From Carex sylvatica (lineage: Eukaryota; Streptophyta; Magnoliopsida; Poales; Cyperaceae): 64,000 bases of DNA. The notes under the pieces were generated by a model. The model was given only the letters and a program-made list of their open reading frames with translations. It was not told the origin of the DNA and did not search any database. The stretch spans positions 1 to 64,000 of the forward strand of contig CAXKVR010000114.1 of assembly GCA_964058845.1 (NCBI GenBank). Reading direction: 5' to 3'. Shown here in pieces: positions 9,137-20,464 of the stretch (position 1 is the stretch's first letter; the number at the start of each line of letters is the position of its first letter). A program made the translations under genes and the position numbers.

Positions 9137-10975
9137 TTTGTAATTAATTAGAAGAATTTTCTTTGCTTGTGAGGACACATTTTCATTGTTTCTACATTTT
9201 TTTTTCTATGCTATTCTTCTTTTCTTCAAATATTCTTCTCTTGGGGTATGTTTGGTTGGGTTGAGAATAGGTTATTCGGAATAGCCTATTTCGTATTTGG
9301 ATGGGTTAGAATAGCCAGATATGGAATCCAATTTTTTTGTCATATTAGCATAGGCTATTCCTAAGAATTTTGAGATTTTACTATTATAATAAGACAAACC
9401 ATAACTTTTCTTAATTTGGCTATTCTAGTTATTATTGTTTTGTGATCAAACATTGAAGAATGACTAAGCAAGCCGACGGTGAAATTTCAATTTTGCCAAT
9501 TTTTGGTCGTTATTTGGATATCTGCTATTTTATTATATTTATCTCCAATTTTCAACTTTCTGACAAGGCCTTCTTCTCTTTGTTAGACATAAATTAATTG
9601 ATTAAAGAGCACTTCAATAATCAATTTGAGTCCTTTTCTGGGGGTAAAAATTGGCAATATTTTGTTTTCTAAATCTTGGTAGAGGCTGCCAAGTTATAAT
9701 TAGCAATAATAATTAAGATGAACCTTTTACCAAATTACATTTGATTCCACATAAAAACATTTTACTTCCAAGAAAAGAAAAATGAATTGAAAGCACAAAT
9801 CTTATGTTCTGCAACTGTCAAACTCAACATGAATTAAAAAGAACAACCAGAAATATTACCATGTTCAATAACTAACATCGATTGAGGGACATGGGAGTAT
9901 TACAAAAAAAAAAAAAACAATAACCATTAAAAAAAAAAACTTTCTAACAGGAATCATCAGTATCAAAATCATAACCCACAAACCTGCGACTAAAGTTGAA
10001 ACAAGTACTTCTGTGAAGATACCCACCAGTAAAACCAGACAAACATCCATTTTTTTCAAAATTAAACTGTACTCTAAAGACATACATCTTCATAATTCTT
10101 GTGTTGAAGAGAAATAAAAATAAAAAATCTGATCTTCCTACTATATGAGATAAATTTACTTCATATATGGACAATACATATACATACACAACATAGAAAT
10201 CACTATTAAAATGTCCATAAGCATCAGATTTATCAACATATAACTCAACACAACAAGGTTAATATTTAATATAAAATATTATTCTCATCATCATCACATA
10301 GCCCCTTACCCCCCCACCCCACCCCCAATCCAAAACTCGAGAAGCCCACACATCTCCTAACCACTAGTCCTCAATGAGGTTGAATAAAGCATATATCCCA
10401 TTCATGAAAAATATTTTACCTAGTACAAAGATGCATAGTAAGATCCACCCATTGTACCTAAGCTCCAGTCGCGTATAGGCGTGTCCATTCCTTGGCTGTA
10501 ACATTTAATAATAATGTAGAAGAAAAGATGAATTATTTATTCAGCATTTTTATCATACATTTGTTTCTAACAGAGCATGCTTGACAAATAATAGCATCAG
10601 AGACATGACAACTTCGGTATCCTTTTATTAGCATAGGCAGCAGGTACTAATAAATGCTAATTCAAAACTAAATCCCAATCCAGGAAAGAAAAAAACCATT
10701 GAAATAGGGGAGAGAACGGTGCAATTTCTTGATGGTATCTCGTTATATGGCCTAAATGACAATACCATATAAAGTCACTCTTATGACTTATCTTCAGTTC
10801 TTTTGTTATTTATATTATAAACGTATCGCTTTGAGATTGGGGAAACATGTCATTACCGATTAAACTTGACTGTGAACAGTCCAACACCATACAAAAGGAA
10901 AAAAGAAGCAACTGCAGGAATACTATCTAATACAACTTGGTACAAATTAAATTAAACCACAGCCTAGGGTAAAGA
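9137..10975 (+). other. NLR-A 3' flank, duplicated downstream of NLR-B
   Basis: This AT-rich noncoding sequence has a close copy at about 26235-28060, ending in both at CCTAGGGTAAAGAT. No gene is recognised. A small minus-strand frame (10189 to 9944) is shared with the duplicate but is dominated by homopolymers. A MITE-like segment lies at 9245-9455. Confidence 0.8.
9245..9455. mobile_element. Possible MITE, shared by both NLR 3' flanks
   Basis: The segment opens GGTATGTTTGGTTGGGTTGAG and ends GATCAAACAT, giving only about 8 bp of terminal inverted match. Internal complementary pieces GGAATAGCCTAT and ATAGGCTATTCC support a fold-back. The NLR-B copy is near 26345-26555. No clear target duplication was found. 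Confidence 0.3.
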
Positions 10976-12179
10976 TATTTAAATTAAATTTTGTTCACCC
11001 TTGGATTTGACCAATGAGACCGTTGGTACATGTATCAGCACCCATAGAACCCAAAGAAGCGGCCATACAAACCATTGTGTGATCCCTAGTTTGTATAGAT
11101 ATCACCACACTCTTAAATAATTTCCTATGCATTGTGGGACTAAAGAGCTGCTACAAACCATTTTGAATACTTCTACATTTTACTAATCACATGGCTGTGG
11201 GACCCACCAACACCAATACCCTTTTTCATTTTAAATATTGCAAAGTATTACTAGGATTTAGCTGACGAAGGTGCTCCGATTAAAAAATGTGTGTTCGTTT
11301 ATCTTTATTTAATACGTATTATGTATCAAAATTTATAAAATGAATGTCATATAAACCGTATTGCACATTTAGATTTTTAAAAAATGTCATATCTGTAGAT
11401 TATAAACTATACTCGAATATGTACCTGTGCAGCATAGGTACCAACCAAAGTAAAATATTGATGGTAAAAAACGAAAACTTAAACCATACGGTACCAAGAA
11501 TTACCTGTCTCAACAGCCTCAGTTTCGTTTGCTTTCCAATGTTTAGCAACATTGTCAGAAAGCGGGTCATCCCGGTTTGGAGCACTAAAAAGTGCTGGAA
11601 TACTGAAATAAATAAATAAATAACCAGTTACTTTTATATGTAACCAATTACTTTAATATGATAACATAAATTTCAAAAATTAACTTTTATATGTAACCAA
11701 TTACTTTAATAAATGATTAAATGAATTTTAATTTAAAAGACGTATTATTTGATAAATTTATTTGTATTTTAATTGTACTAGGATAAATATGATATTATCT
11801 ATTTTAGAGGGAAAATAAGTAATTTCAAAGTTTTTAAGAGATACATGAAATTCCACCCTAAGGAAGACCTGTTTAATTAGTTATCTTTTTCTCTGTTTTA
11901 TTATGCAGATTTCCCAAGAAGAAAAGGTTATTAAGAAAAAAAATTAATGGCCCCAATTTTTACTTAGATTACATACCGTATATACACATATCTTTAATCA
12001 CTGTATGTTACAAAGAATAGGAAACCGTTTTAAATTTTCCAATTTTTATTTGCATTATATATCATAAATTATTAAATATATAAATATATTTATGCAGTGT
12101 ATCTTAGACATATATAATTACAAAAGATTAATAAAAAAATTTTACTTGCGTTATATATAATTTGACAGAAAAAACATTC
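10976..12179. other. Unassigned spacer
   Basis: No coding capacity or family is recognised. The region loses similarity to the NLR-B flank at 10976. It contains a short direct repeat (ACTTTTATATGTAACCAATT at about 11630 and 11685). Confidence 0.5.
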
Positions 12180-13010
12180 CAATTATGTCTAACTTTCATT
12201 TCCAACGCTAACATTCAATTTTTTAAAATTATGTTTATAACATTTTAAAATGCTATTCGCAAATTTTAAACCACTATCTGCAAGCATTTAAATCCTAAAT
12301 CTAGATAGTTTCAATTTTTAAGTACTTTTGTTTTGAAGTAAAAAAAAAAATATTATTTCACCCACTTTTTTTTCTCTGATCATTCTCGTCCATTTTTTTT
12401 ACGACCCGTGATGAATTTTGTAAATCTAAAAACATGAATATTTTCTTCTCAATTTTCTTTTTCAAATGAGATCGACGAAAAAAATACTTCTGGGAAATTT
12501 TCAAGTCGTTTTTATTTTCAAGCCATGAAGAAACACTTTAAATTCTGAAGTTTCTAATTCTTAGTCTACAACAATTTAAACCTCTAATGTTTACCATTTG
12601 AACTACTACATTCAAAAGTTTAAACCTCAAATCTAACAAGATAAAAAAAAACTGCAATCAAGCTTTTAAACCAATAGTATTACACGTTTAAAGTAGTACC
12701 CTGAAGTATTTAAAACACTACAATCAAGTTTTTAAATATCATTGTTTTTCAGTAAAATATTACATTTTTTGAGTAGAAAATGTTTGTATTTTTAGATTTA
12801 TAAAATTCATAACGGATCTTCGGAAAAATGAATGAGAATTATCAAAGAGAAAAAAAAGTGGGTGAAAAAAATCTTTTCTTTTGTGATTTGACGACAAAAG
12901 TAGTTTGCAGATAGAGGTTTAAAAATTTGCAAATAACTTTTTAAAATGTTATAAATAGAATTTGAAAAGTTTGATATGAGTACTGAAAATGAAAGTTAGA
13001 CATCAAATAC
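12180..13010. mobile_element. Fold-back (palindromic) element, copy 1
   Basis: The arms at about 12180-12460 and 12760-13010 are reverse complements of each other over roughly 250 bp. They begin TGTCTAACTTTCATT and share a CACCCACTTTTTTTTCTC stretch. A homologous element occurs at 48975-49905, so the insertion predates the spacer duplication. The arms are diverged and no certain TSD was seen. Confidence 0.65.
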
Positions 13011-13376
13011 TTAGAGGACGTGTTTGGATATTTATTTGGGAAGCAATTATTAATTACTAACACATTATTGAAACGTAAATCACTAAATATTAGTTATGAA
13101 CACATTATAAATGTCCATTAAAATCATCAAATATATATTTCTCAAGTTCATTTTATTGAACATCTCAAGACATCAAAATCATCAAAATTGTTGTAATTAT
13201 ATGATATTTATAAACGCAAGAGGCAAGCGATTTAGATTGGATTTAATAATGATATTTGGAATCTATTTTAGTGTTAACGGTGAACAGAATATTATGAACT
13301 ACTTGAGCGATAGTGGCTCCGGATTAACAAAAGAGAAATCCAAGGCAAATATTTTTTATTGCTGGAGACATTTTGT

Positions 13377-13860
13377 CGAAATTTTTATTAATAGAAAATT
13401 AATTAAATAAATATCTATAATGAAGAACGAATCTGAGTTTTTTCAAGATATAGGAAACATGATAGTTTATAACGACCTTTGGATGTTATAGACTATCACG
13501 GCCAGAATGAGTGATATTATTCACCACACTTGTTAATTAACTAAAAAATATAAAATTCCTGGCCGTAATAATGAAGAAAGAACGGCTAGCAAAAACTTAG
13601 ATATTGCCTTGAGTTACCTCAAATTATGATAAAAACGCCTGGACGTGATAATGAAGAACGGCTAGCAATTTTTTTTTAGTTAATTAATAAGTTCGGTAAT
13701 TAATTAATCGCTAATTTTGACCGTGATAGTCTATAACATTCAGAGGATGTTATAAACTATTCACATTTTCTCTACATCTCGAAAAAACTCAGATTCGATC
13801 CCCATTAACGTTCAGAGGATGAATATTTATTTAATTAATTTTCGATTAATAAAAATTTCG
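13377..13860. mobile_element. Mutator-type palindromic MITE (CCGAAATTT family)
   Basis: The terminal inverted repeats are about 140 bp. The left arm starts CGAAATTTTTATTAAT at 13377 and the right arm ends ATTAATAAAAATTTCG. Near-matching flanks ACATTTTGT and ACAATTTTGT fit a 9-bp target duplication. The homologous spacer at about 50270 lacks the element and shows the empty site. It shares termini with 21168-22230 and 34244-34544. Confidence 0.75.
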
Positions 13861-14059
13861 GGACAATTTTGTCCAGGCTCTTTATGAATTGATGTAAGAC
13901 ATGTTATTTACAAGCGTTAATTTTATTTTATTTTAAGTCTAAACTATATATAAAATTTTTATTTGTATATTGTCCTTGTTAATTTAACGCAACGTATGCT
14001 TCACACTTGTAAACGAGAGTAGGAGATAAAATTATTCCGCAATTGTTGCACTCTAAAAG

Positions 14060-14290
14060 AAGTGAGATTCTTCAATTACCCATGTCTCGTCTACCTTTAA
14101 TTTGTAATTTACTGAACCATTGCCATATATTCCGAATGGCCACTATTGTCGCCATCACAAGAGGAGCTGAGCCTGGTAGGGTTCTTCATGCAGAGAGCCC
14201 GGTGCGCTGATCATCTTCTCTCTGATTACACCGCATCTGAGTATATATATTTGTCGTAGCTCGCGGGTCCAATCCCTGCACGATTGTTTG
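14060..14290 (-). pseudogene. DUF620 gene remnant (copy 1)
   Basis: Read on the minus strand this is the decayed counterpart of the clearer DUF620 remnant at 50460-51065. About 14160-14285 keeps part of the QGLDPR exon with deletions. About 14062-14125 keeps the piece encoding YGNGSVNYKLK-like residues and the end near the SHF stop. It is too short and shifted to encode protein. It marks the spacer as a duplicate of the one before NLR-D. Confidence 0.6.
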
Positions 14291-16100
14291 AAACAAGGAA
14301 TTAGTTATAATTAATTGAAGGACTATATATTAATTATAAGGACTTGAATCATAGAGCCGGCCCAGCAATTAAAAATCTGAGAGGAACATGTAGGCTCGGC
14401 CTTATGGGCCGTTGTAGCCCACTAATAATCAATTGATCTGATTATAATGTTACATGCTACATGCAAAATTTAGAATAATTTAGAATAATTTAGTTTCAAT
14501 TTAGATTAAAGAAGTACAAGTTTAATTTAGGGTATTTTAGGATCTGATTATAATGTAATTTATTTTCAATTTACTGTAATTTATGTTTGTTTACTGTAAT
14601 AAGGTATTATTACAAATAAAAATATTTTATTCTGGATTATTTCGACTAATTAATTCTTTTATATTTCTAATTGTGATGTTTGATTTGTTGCAGCCATTAG
14701 TTAGGATAATTACAAGTTAATACGCATCACATTAATTTGATGAAAAATAATGAAAATATAGATGCCGCTCTGAATAGGCTGGGTCTCTGTCAGGTTGCCA
14801 TAATCAACAATCAAAACAAAATGAAAAATGAACGTATTAAAATTATATTACTTGTAAGCATTTTTTTTTACAGCTTGACTTTGCACTAAATAAATTTTAA
14901 AATTTATAAATTTGACATGTAAATGCATGACTCGTTAAGTAAATCGGTTTAAATAGTTTTGATTCGTCATTTAAAGTCATTTTGATAGATTTTGAAGTTA
15001 AGTTCCCCATATAGTTGATGAACTGAACATCCTAGTTCTACTCATAATTATATGTATTTTTATAAACGCAAAGACCAAGTAGTTAGAATGAATTTAATAT
15101 TTTAGTAATATTATTTGGAACTTAAACTTGAGATATTAGCGGTGAAAAAAATGATATATTACATATGAATAAAAAAAAACATTGAGTCAGTAGTCTACGA
15201 ATAAATAAAATAAAATAAACGAAGGCAGATCATTTTGATTGTTGGAGCCAATTTTGTCATGTCACTTTATCAATAGACATGTGTCATGTTATATACAAGC
15301 GTTAATTTTATTTTTCTATATGCAAATTATATATAAATTTTACATTTGTCTATAGTGCGTGCGTGCATGCTTATAATACAATATATGATATATTTTTTGC
15401 ACTCTAAAAAAATATATTTATATTCTTATTAAAAGCAACTTTCTTAAACGGTGGATTCAACAAATTCAATTTCTTTATATACCCGAAAATAAATTATCTT
15501 AGATATATAATAATACAAAAATTATAGCATTTCTTTTGTGACTGATCAACTAATCACCCACTATACTAGTTATGTCTCAGCTGAACAACGATAAGGGGTT
15601 GCTTAAAATATATAAATATAAAGCATCGATAAGGGTGCGCTTCCCACTATCTTCAACTTTTTCCTTTATCAATGTTGTCGCTTTGTAAAAATAAAAATAT
15701 TTAAGTGACAATATCGACAATGGAAAAGTAGAAAACATGCCTACAGCTTCAAATTGCTAATATTATACTCGAATAATTTAATAGATTATGATTCAGATCT
15801 AAAGACTGTTGCTCTCTTATGATTTTCACAACTTACATCTAAAAAACAGAGCATACGTAGAGTCCAAACACACTTCTTATCGAAATTATTATTAATATCC
15901 AAAAAAAAAAATACAAAAATACAAAATCTGCACCCATTTTCAGGTTTTTAAATTTCTTGTGGATAATAAACTCAAAATTCAAAAGTAAAGGCGCTATAAT
16001 AAATATTTTTTTTTAGTAGTGTATTTAGGGGTCTTTTCATAAACAATTTGTCTTTGTTGCATCTTTGAGGCGAAGCACCACAGTTCACCACAAGTCATAC
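14291..16100. other. NLR upstream spacer module
   Basis: This noncoding region is similar to 28257-29385 and 51100-53240. It contains a recurring block (AATTATATGTATTTTTATAAACGC ... ATTTACAAGCGTTAATTTTATT) also present at about 13180-13930. Near 15586-15648 it holds the paired motif CAACGATAAGG and ATCGATAAGGGTGCGCTTCCC, also found upstream of NLR-D and NLR-E. No ORF of note. Confidence 0.7.
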
Positions 16101-16991
16101 TAGAGGTGCTACTTTTACCTGATTACCCAGATTCGATTTGAAACCGAACCGGATCCGATTAATTTGGATAGGGTATGGTTTAAAAAATATAACCAGTTAA
16201 ATTATGGGTATGGTTACAAAATTAATAATTTAATATACGATCCGGATCAGAATCAGAACCGATACTGTAATGGGTAGGATATGGGTTTCATTGAATTATC
16301 TGACCCATAACTGAACCAGACCCGATACCCATATAAATACCCGATAAAATATATATTAATAACTATTAATATATACAAATACAACTTTGCATATTAATTT
16401 TTGCATAACCCATGATGAGTCCAGTATTTTTTTGAATGTGAGAAATAGAATGCAGTTACATATTCGCTATGTTTATATACATATATGGATGCCAAATTTA
16501 TTTCTTCCATAACAGCCGTATTAATTTTTTAAATAAAATTTATTACTATGAATACATCCTTCAATATTTGCCTTGATATCCTCTGCATAATAATGAAAAT
16601 TTATTGCTCTCATTGATATGTCATTTCTATAAATTATAAGTATTTTATTCATAGATTTTTTGAAATATAGAAAAAGAAATCGTTATCCCTAATATTTTAT
16701 TTTTTAAAAATTATATATCTTCTTTAATATTTTTATTTTCAAAGGTTATTTTCTCTCCATCCTCCTGATTTTTTTGTGACATATACCCGCTCTGGATCCG
16801 GAACCGTCCCGTGTTCGAACCGGATCCGATAATGTACAAACAAGTTATGGGTATCTATCTATCCGAAACTGAAAGACTGGACCCGAAATATCTACGGGTA
16901 AATATGTATCCGTATCCATACCCGAACACTTTTAGGGTACGGGTCCAAATATAATAGTATCCGGACCCGATCCGACCCGATAGGACCTCTA
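16101..16991. mobile_element. hAT-like non-autonomous element
   Basis: The ends are TAGAGGTGCTA and, on the other side, TAGGACCTCTA, giving an 8-11 bp terminal inverted repeat typical of plant hAT MITEs. Both subterminal regions are rich in GGGTA, CCGGATCCGA and ACCCGATCC repeats in opposite orientation. The corresponding point of the NLR-D spacer (about 53240) lacks it. No transposase. A clean 8-bp TSD was not seen. Confidence 0.65.
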
Positions 16992-17401
16992 ATTATTACT
17001 AATAAAATATTTTCTTGTGGATTAGTTTGATTAATAAATTTTTTTTTTATTTCTAAATATGGTGTTTAATTTGTTGCAGCCAAATGCGATATTGTTTCAA
17101 GGTAATAACCATTGCACTGTCATGATTAAGTATGTCATAGAGTCCAATGCAAACATTATTTCCTTGTGAAACAATACTAACAAGGAGAAAAAATAATTAC
17201 AATATCACAATATTATAAAACAAGATATAACAGTATATATCTCCGGCACTACCACATGGCCATTGAATCTATAAAGGAGGAAAATAAAGTAAAAGCTTCA
17301 AACTTAAGAGGTAAGGAAACGGTGACGTTATAAGAATTTTAAATATGTAAAATAATGTATAAATATAAACATTCTATGAGCTTAATTAATTATATGACTG
17401 A

Positions 17402-17433
<32 letters not shown>

Positions 17434-17921
17434 CGATTTCCCAAAAACAAAACATCAAAAATAATGTAATATAGACACAATCTTTTGTTTACATAAATTA
17501 TATAAAAATAATATATAATATTAGTTAATTGTGGTGGAATTTTAAGCATGTGGTTGGAATCCTTTGGCTTAATTTGTACGCAGGTCCGAGTGGGGCATAG
17601 CTAATAACTATGTCTAAAACTCATGTTAAATCTATTTGTTTTGTAATTAACAAAATTTCGGGATGGTTTCTTAGAAACAGCACAGACCTATTGACCCCAC
17701 TCAACCGAAAGTAATTAATCCACTATCATAAAAAAATAAAAAAATAAAACATTGAGTATTGTTTTGTCAAGTATTCTGCATGCCATTCCCAAGAGCTCAC
17801 CTTACTTTCCCCTCAGATCGATCGTTTTGTCCTCTGCTTCGCTTTACTCATTTTTCATTCTCACCACTCTGCAGATCTAAGGTTCTTTTCCCTCTTTCCA
17901 CATTGATCGTCAGAGCAAAAT
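16992..17921 (+). other. Original 5' flank and leader of NLR-B
   Basis: The region is similar to 53500-54250 upstream of NLR-D, including CTTTCCCCTCAGATCG and a CTCTTTCCA leader, and ends GCAAAAT at 17921. An (AT)n microsatellite lies near 17407-17433. This is the ancestral promoter side of NLR-B, now separated from the ATG by a 2.54-kb LTR. Confidence 0.65.
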
Positions 17922-20461
17922 TGTGACATTATGAACTCTTTTTAATAACTAAAATATTACATAAGGGCCTATTTGTAACACACATTTTAAAGTTTGGTAA
18001 TATTAAAGAAATGGAGGGGTATATGTGCAAAATTCCAATTATTAAAACAAAAACTCTTTCTTCTCATTTCATTTCCACCGAATGACTTGGATTAAAATTA
18101 CGGGAGGTTAGGTTAGAGCCGAAGCAAAAAGGGCAAGAGAGAGAGAGAGAGAAATTGAGCGCGGAATCTGATCGAACTGACCGGAAAATCGAGATTCGAG
18201 CTGAATTGACGATCCTTGATCGATTAGAAAGCTTCAATTTGGTATATCTTTCTCCCTTTCAATTCTTTTGAAAATCCTAATTTATTCGATTTGTCAGATT
18301 TTTGGTGAAATTCGATCGAATTTGATTTGAAACGTTATAACTCGATAATCGGATTGATTTGCTTGTGGAATTTGGAATTGAATTAGGGTTTTGGGGTTGG
18401 GTCATAATGGAAATGAATTTGTGTGTGAAATTGTCGGAATTAATCGAGTTATAACTTCGTAAAATATTCGATTCTGGTTATTTGGTTAAAACTACCGATT
18501 GAATTTGGAATTTGGATTTGGATTTGGTCGTTATTTTGAAATCCTTGAATTGTGTTGTTTCCTCGATGATTCGAGAGATACCGATACCCTTAAATTTGAT
18601 AACCGTATCAATATATGTTAACCAATCGAAGCCCGATCGAAAAGAATCGAAAACTAAACTGAAAACCTAAATTTTTGTGCACTGTTGCGGGCCGCAACAA
18701 CTTCCCTTGCGGGCCGTAAAAGGATCCAGTACTTAACCAAATTTGGAGTATGTTGAGCAGTGTTGGTTGCGGGCCGTAAGCCATTTATTGCGGGCCGCAA
18801 GTCAAGCAGGTCTTTTGGAGTGCTCTCGGACTTTTTGGGTTTCATTTGGTTGCGGGCCGTAAGGGCCATGATTGCGGGCCGCAAGAGGTAAGGAAAAAAA
18901 TTTGGGTGTTCAGCTGAGAGCTCTGCGGGCCGCAACAAATTGACCTCGGGCCGTAATACAAACTGCAAAATGCCCTATTTGATCATTGTGTCTATTTAAA
19001 CCCTAATTTCCTTGAACTTAAGTATGAACCTATATAAATAAGACCCGAATACCAATCCTAGACCGTGTTTAACGTGAACTAACTCGTGATAACCTATCGG
19101 ATATTAATCAAACGCTTTAATCGAATTTAACGTGTAAAATAGGTGGTAATCGGATGAGGCACCAGATCTCAGGATCGTTCGAGACACCTGAGCTTTAGGC
19201 GAGTGTGCTATTACTCAGGTGCGGGGTTTCTGGACTTGTCTGATAGTTTATATTCAGAAATTAAACTGTGTTTTGATTCAATTCATATGCATTGCATTGC
19301 CCAAATAAAGTGAAACTTGAATTGTTTAATCTGATTGATTTGCATGCTGGTATGGTTATTATTTGTGTTGATCTGAATGATATGAGTTTGGAATTAAAGT
19401 CACCGTGCTTTATATCACCATCGGTTGGTGGATATGGTATTATGGTCATCCACCGTGATGACGTCACTCAGGGAGTGAATCCGGATTTGTCAAGTCTATG
19501 CATGGACTGTGACGCTTAGTGTTCTAAAGCTTTAGATCGTCTGGCCCTCGGCAGTTCCCAGTACCGGTTGGGACGAGGGGTAAGTGACTTTGTATTATGA
19601 TTTTGGTTATGGGTGACTGTGTATCGGAGGCATTACCCAGGGGATATTGCGTTTGGATGGTCAATTGGATTTATATGGATTTCCGGATATGAATTAGAAC
19701 CAGACTTTTAATTAAACAGTTAAGCCTGTAACTACAGATGAGTGTCATGAGAAAAGGTTTTACCTGGTACAGCCGTCTGTAGGTGTCTGTAACCCTACAG
19801 ATGAGTGGGAACGAATTGGGGTCCAGTTTGGTGGAACATCTGTAGTTACTACCAGATATTCTGAAATCGAGTTAACCAAATATTGTGTGCTTGAATTTCA
19901 TCTTGGCAATTCCTAAATTGTGATTTCATTTGGATAAATGTTGTCAGGTTTGTGCATTCATGTTTATATATGATTATAAACTGATCTGAGCTTTATTTGC
20001 GTTTTATGTTTGAATATAATCTGTGATTGCAAGTCCAGGGACGATTTGTGGCAATTTATCGCACTGAGAATTCAATTCTCATCCCCTCTTTTGGGTTAAT
20101 TTTTCAGGTACCGGTTCGGCGGACCAGAGAGAGACACGAGGTCGGTAGGCCTGGTTTTCACCGCTACTGAGTTGTCTGGTATTTTGACATTAGAGATTAT
20201 GTATATAGTTATGTTTTGATTGTACATATATATTCTCTATGTCATCCTGTGATGCGTATCCATCGAGATACGGGTTTGTATGATATTACCTGACTAGCTG
20301 GGATTTGTGGACTTTTTGCTTATTTTATTTGGTTGTTTGCGTTGTTTGTTTATTTGTGTTTTACTTTCTATTATATCGTAATTGCCTTGTAGGCATACGG
20401 GCAACCGTATGTCTACGGCAGGAGGCACCTGTCGCGCCTCGTGGGGCCGCGGGGTGTGACA
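17922..20461. mobile_element. Solo LTR (2540 bp) inserted at the NLR-B start codon
   Basis: The insertion starts TGTGACA and ends GGTGTGACA (TG...CA). It is flanked by a 5-bp duplication AAAAT (17917-17921 and 20462-20466). Its size, termini and lack of any gag or pol match a solo LTR of a Ty3-gypsy type element; the lineage is not assigned. It has a (GA)n tract near 18138 and eight palindromes at 18685-18956. The empty site GCAAAATGGCAGG is seen at NLR-E. It was probably left by unequal LTR recombination. Confidence 0.8.
18685..18956. repeat. Four pairs of TTGCGG-G-CCGCAA dyads
   Basis: Eight odd palindromes of the form TTGCGGGCCGCAA (some with GTAA at one end) have centres at 18691/18713, 18773/18794, 18856/18878 and 18929/18950. 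Within pairs the spacing is 21-22 bp. The core CGGNCCG and the pairing match the dyads in the Athila element. Confidence 0.85.
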
Positions 20462-20464
20462 AAA

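Noticed and set aside
9944..10189. Small minus-strand ORF shared with 27048-27263
   Set aside because: The two copies belong to a recent block duplication, the sequence is homopolymer-rich, the ends differ and no domain is recognisable.
18685..18956. Regularly spaced palindromes resembling a CRISPR array
   Set aside because: This is plant nuclear DNA, the units are pairs inside a solo LTR, spacing between pairs varies, and there are no unique spacers or cas genes.
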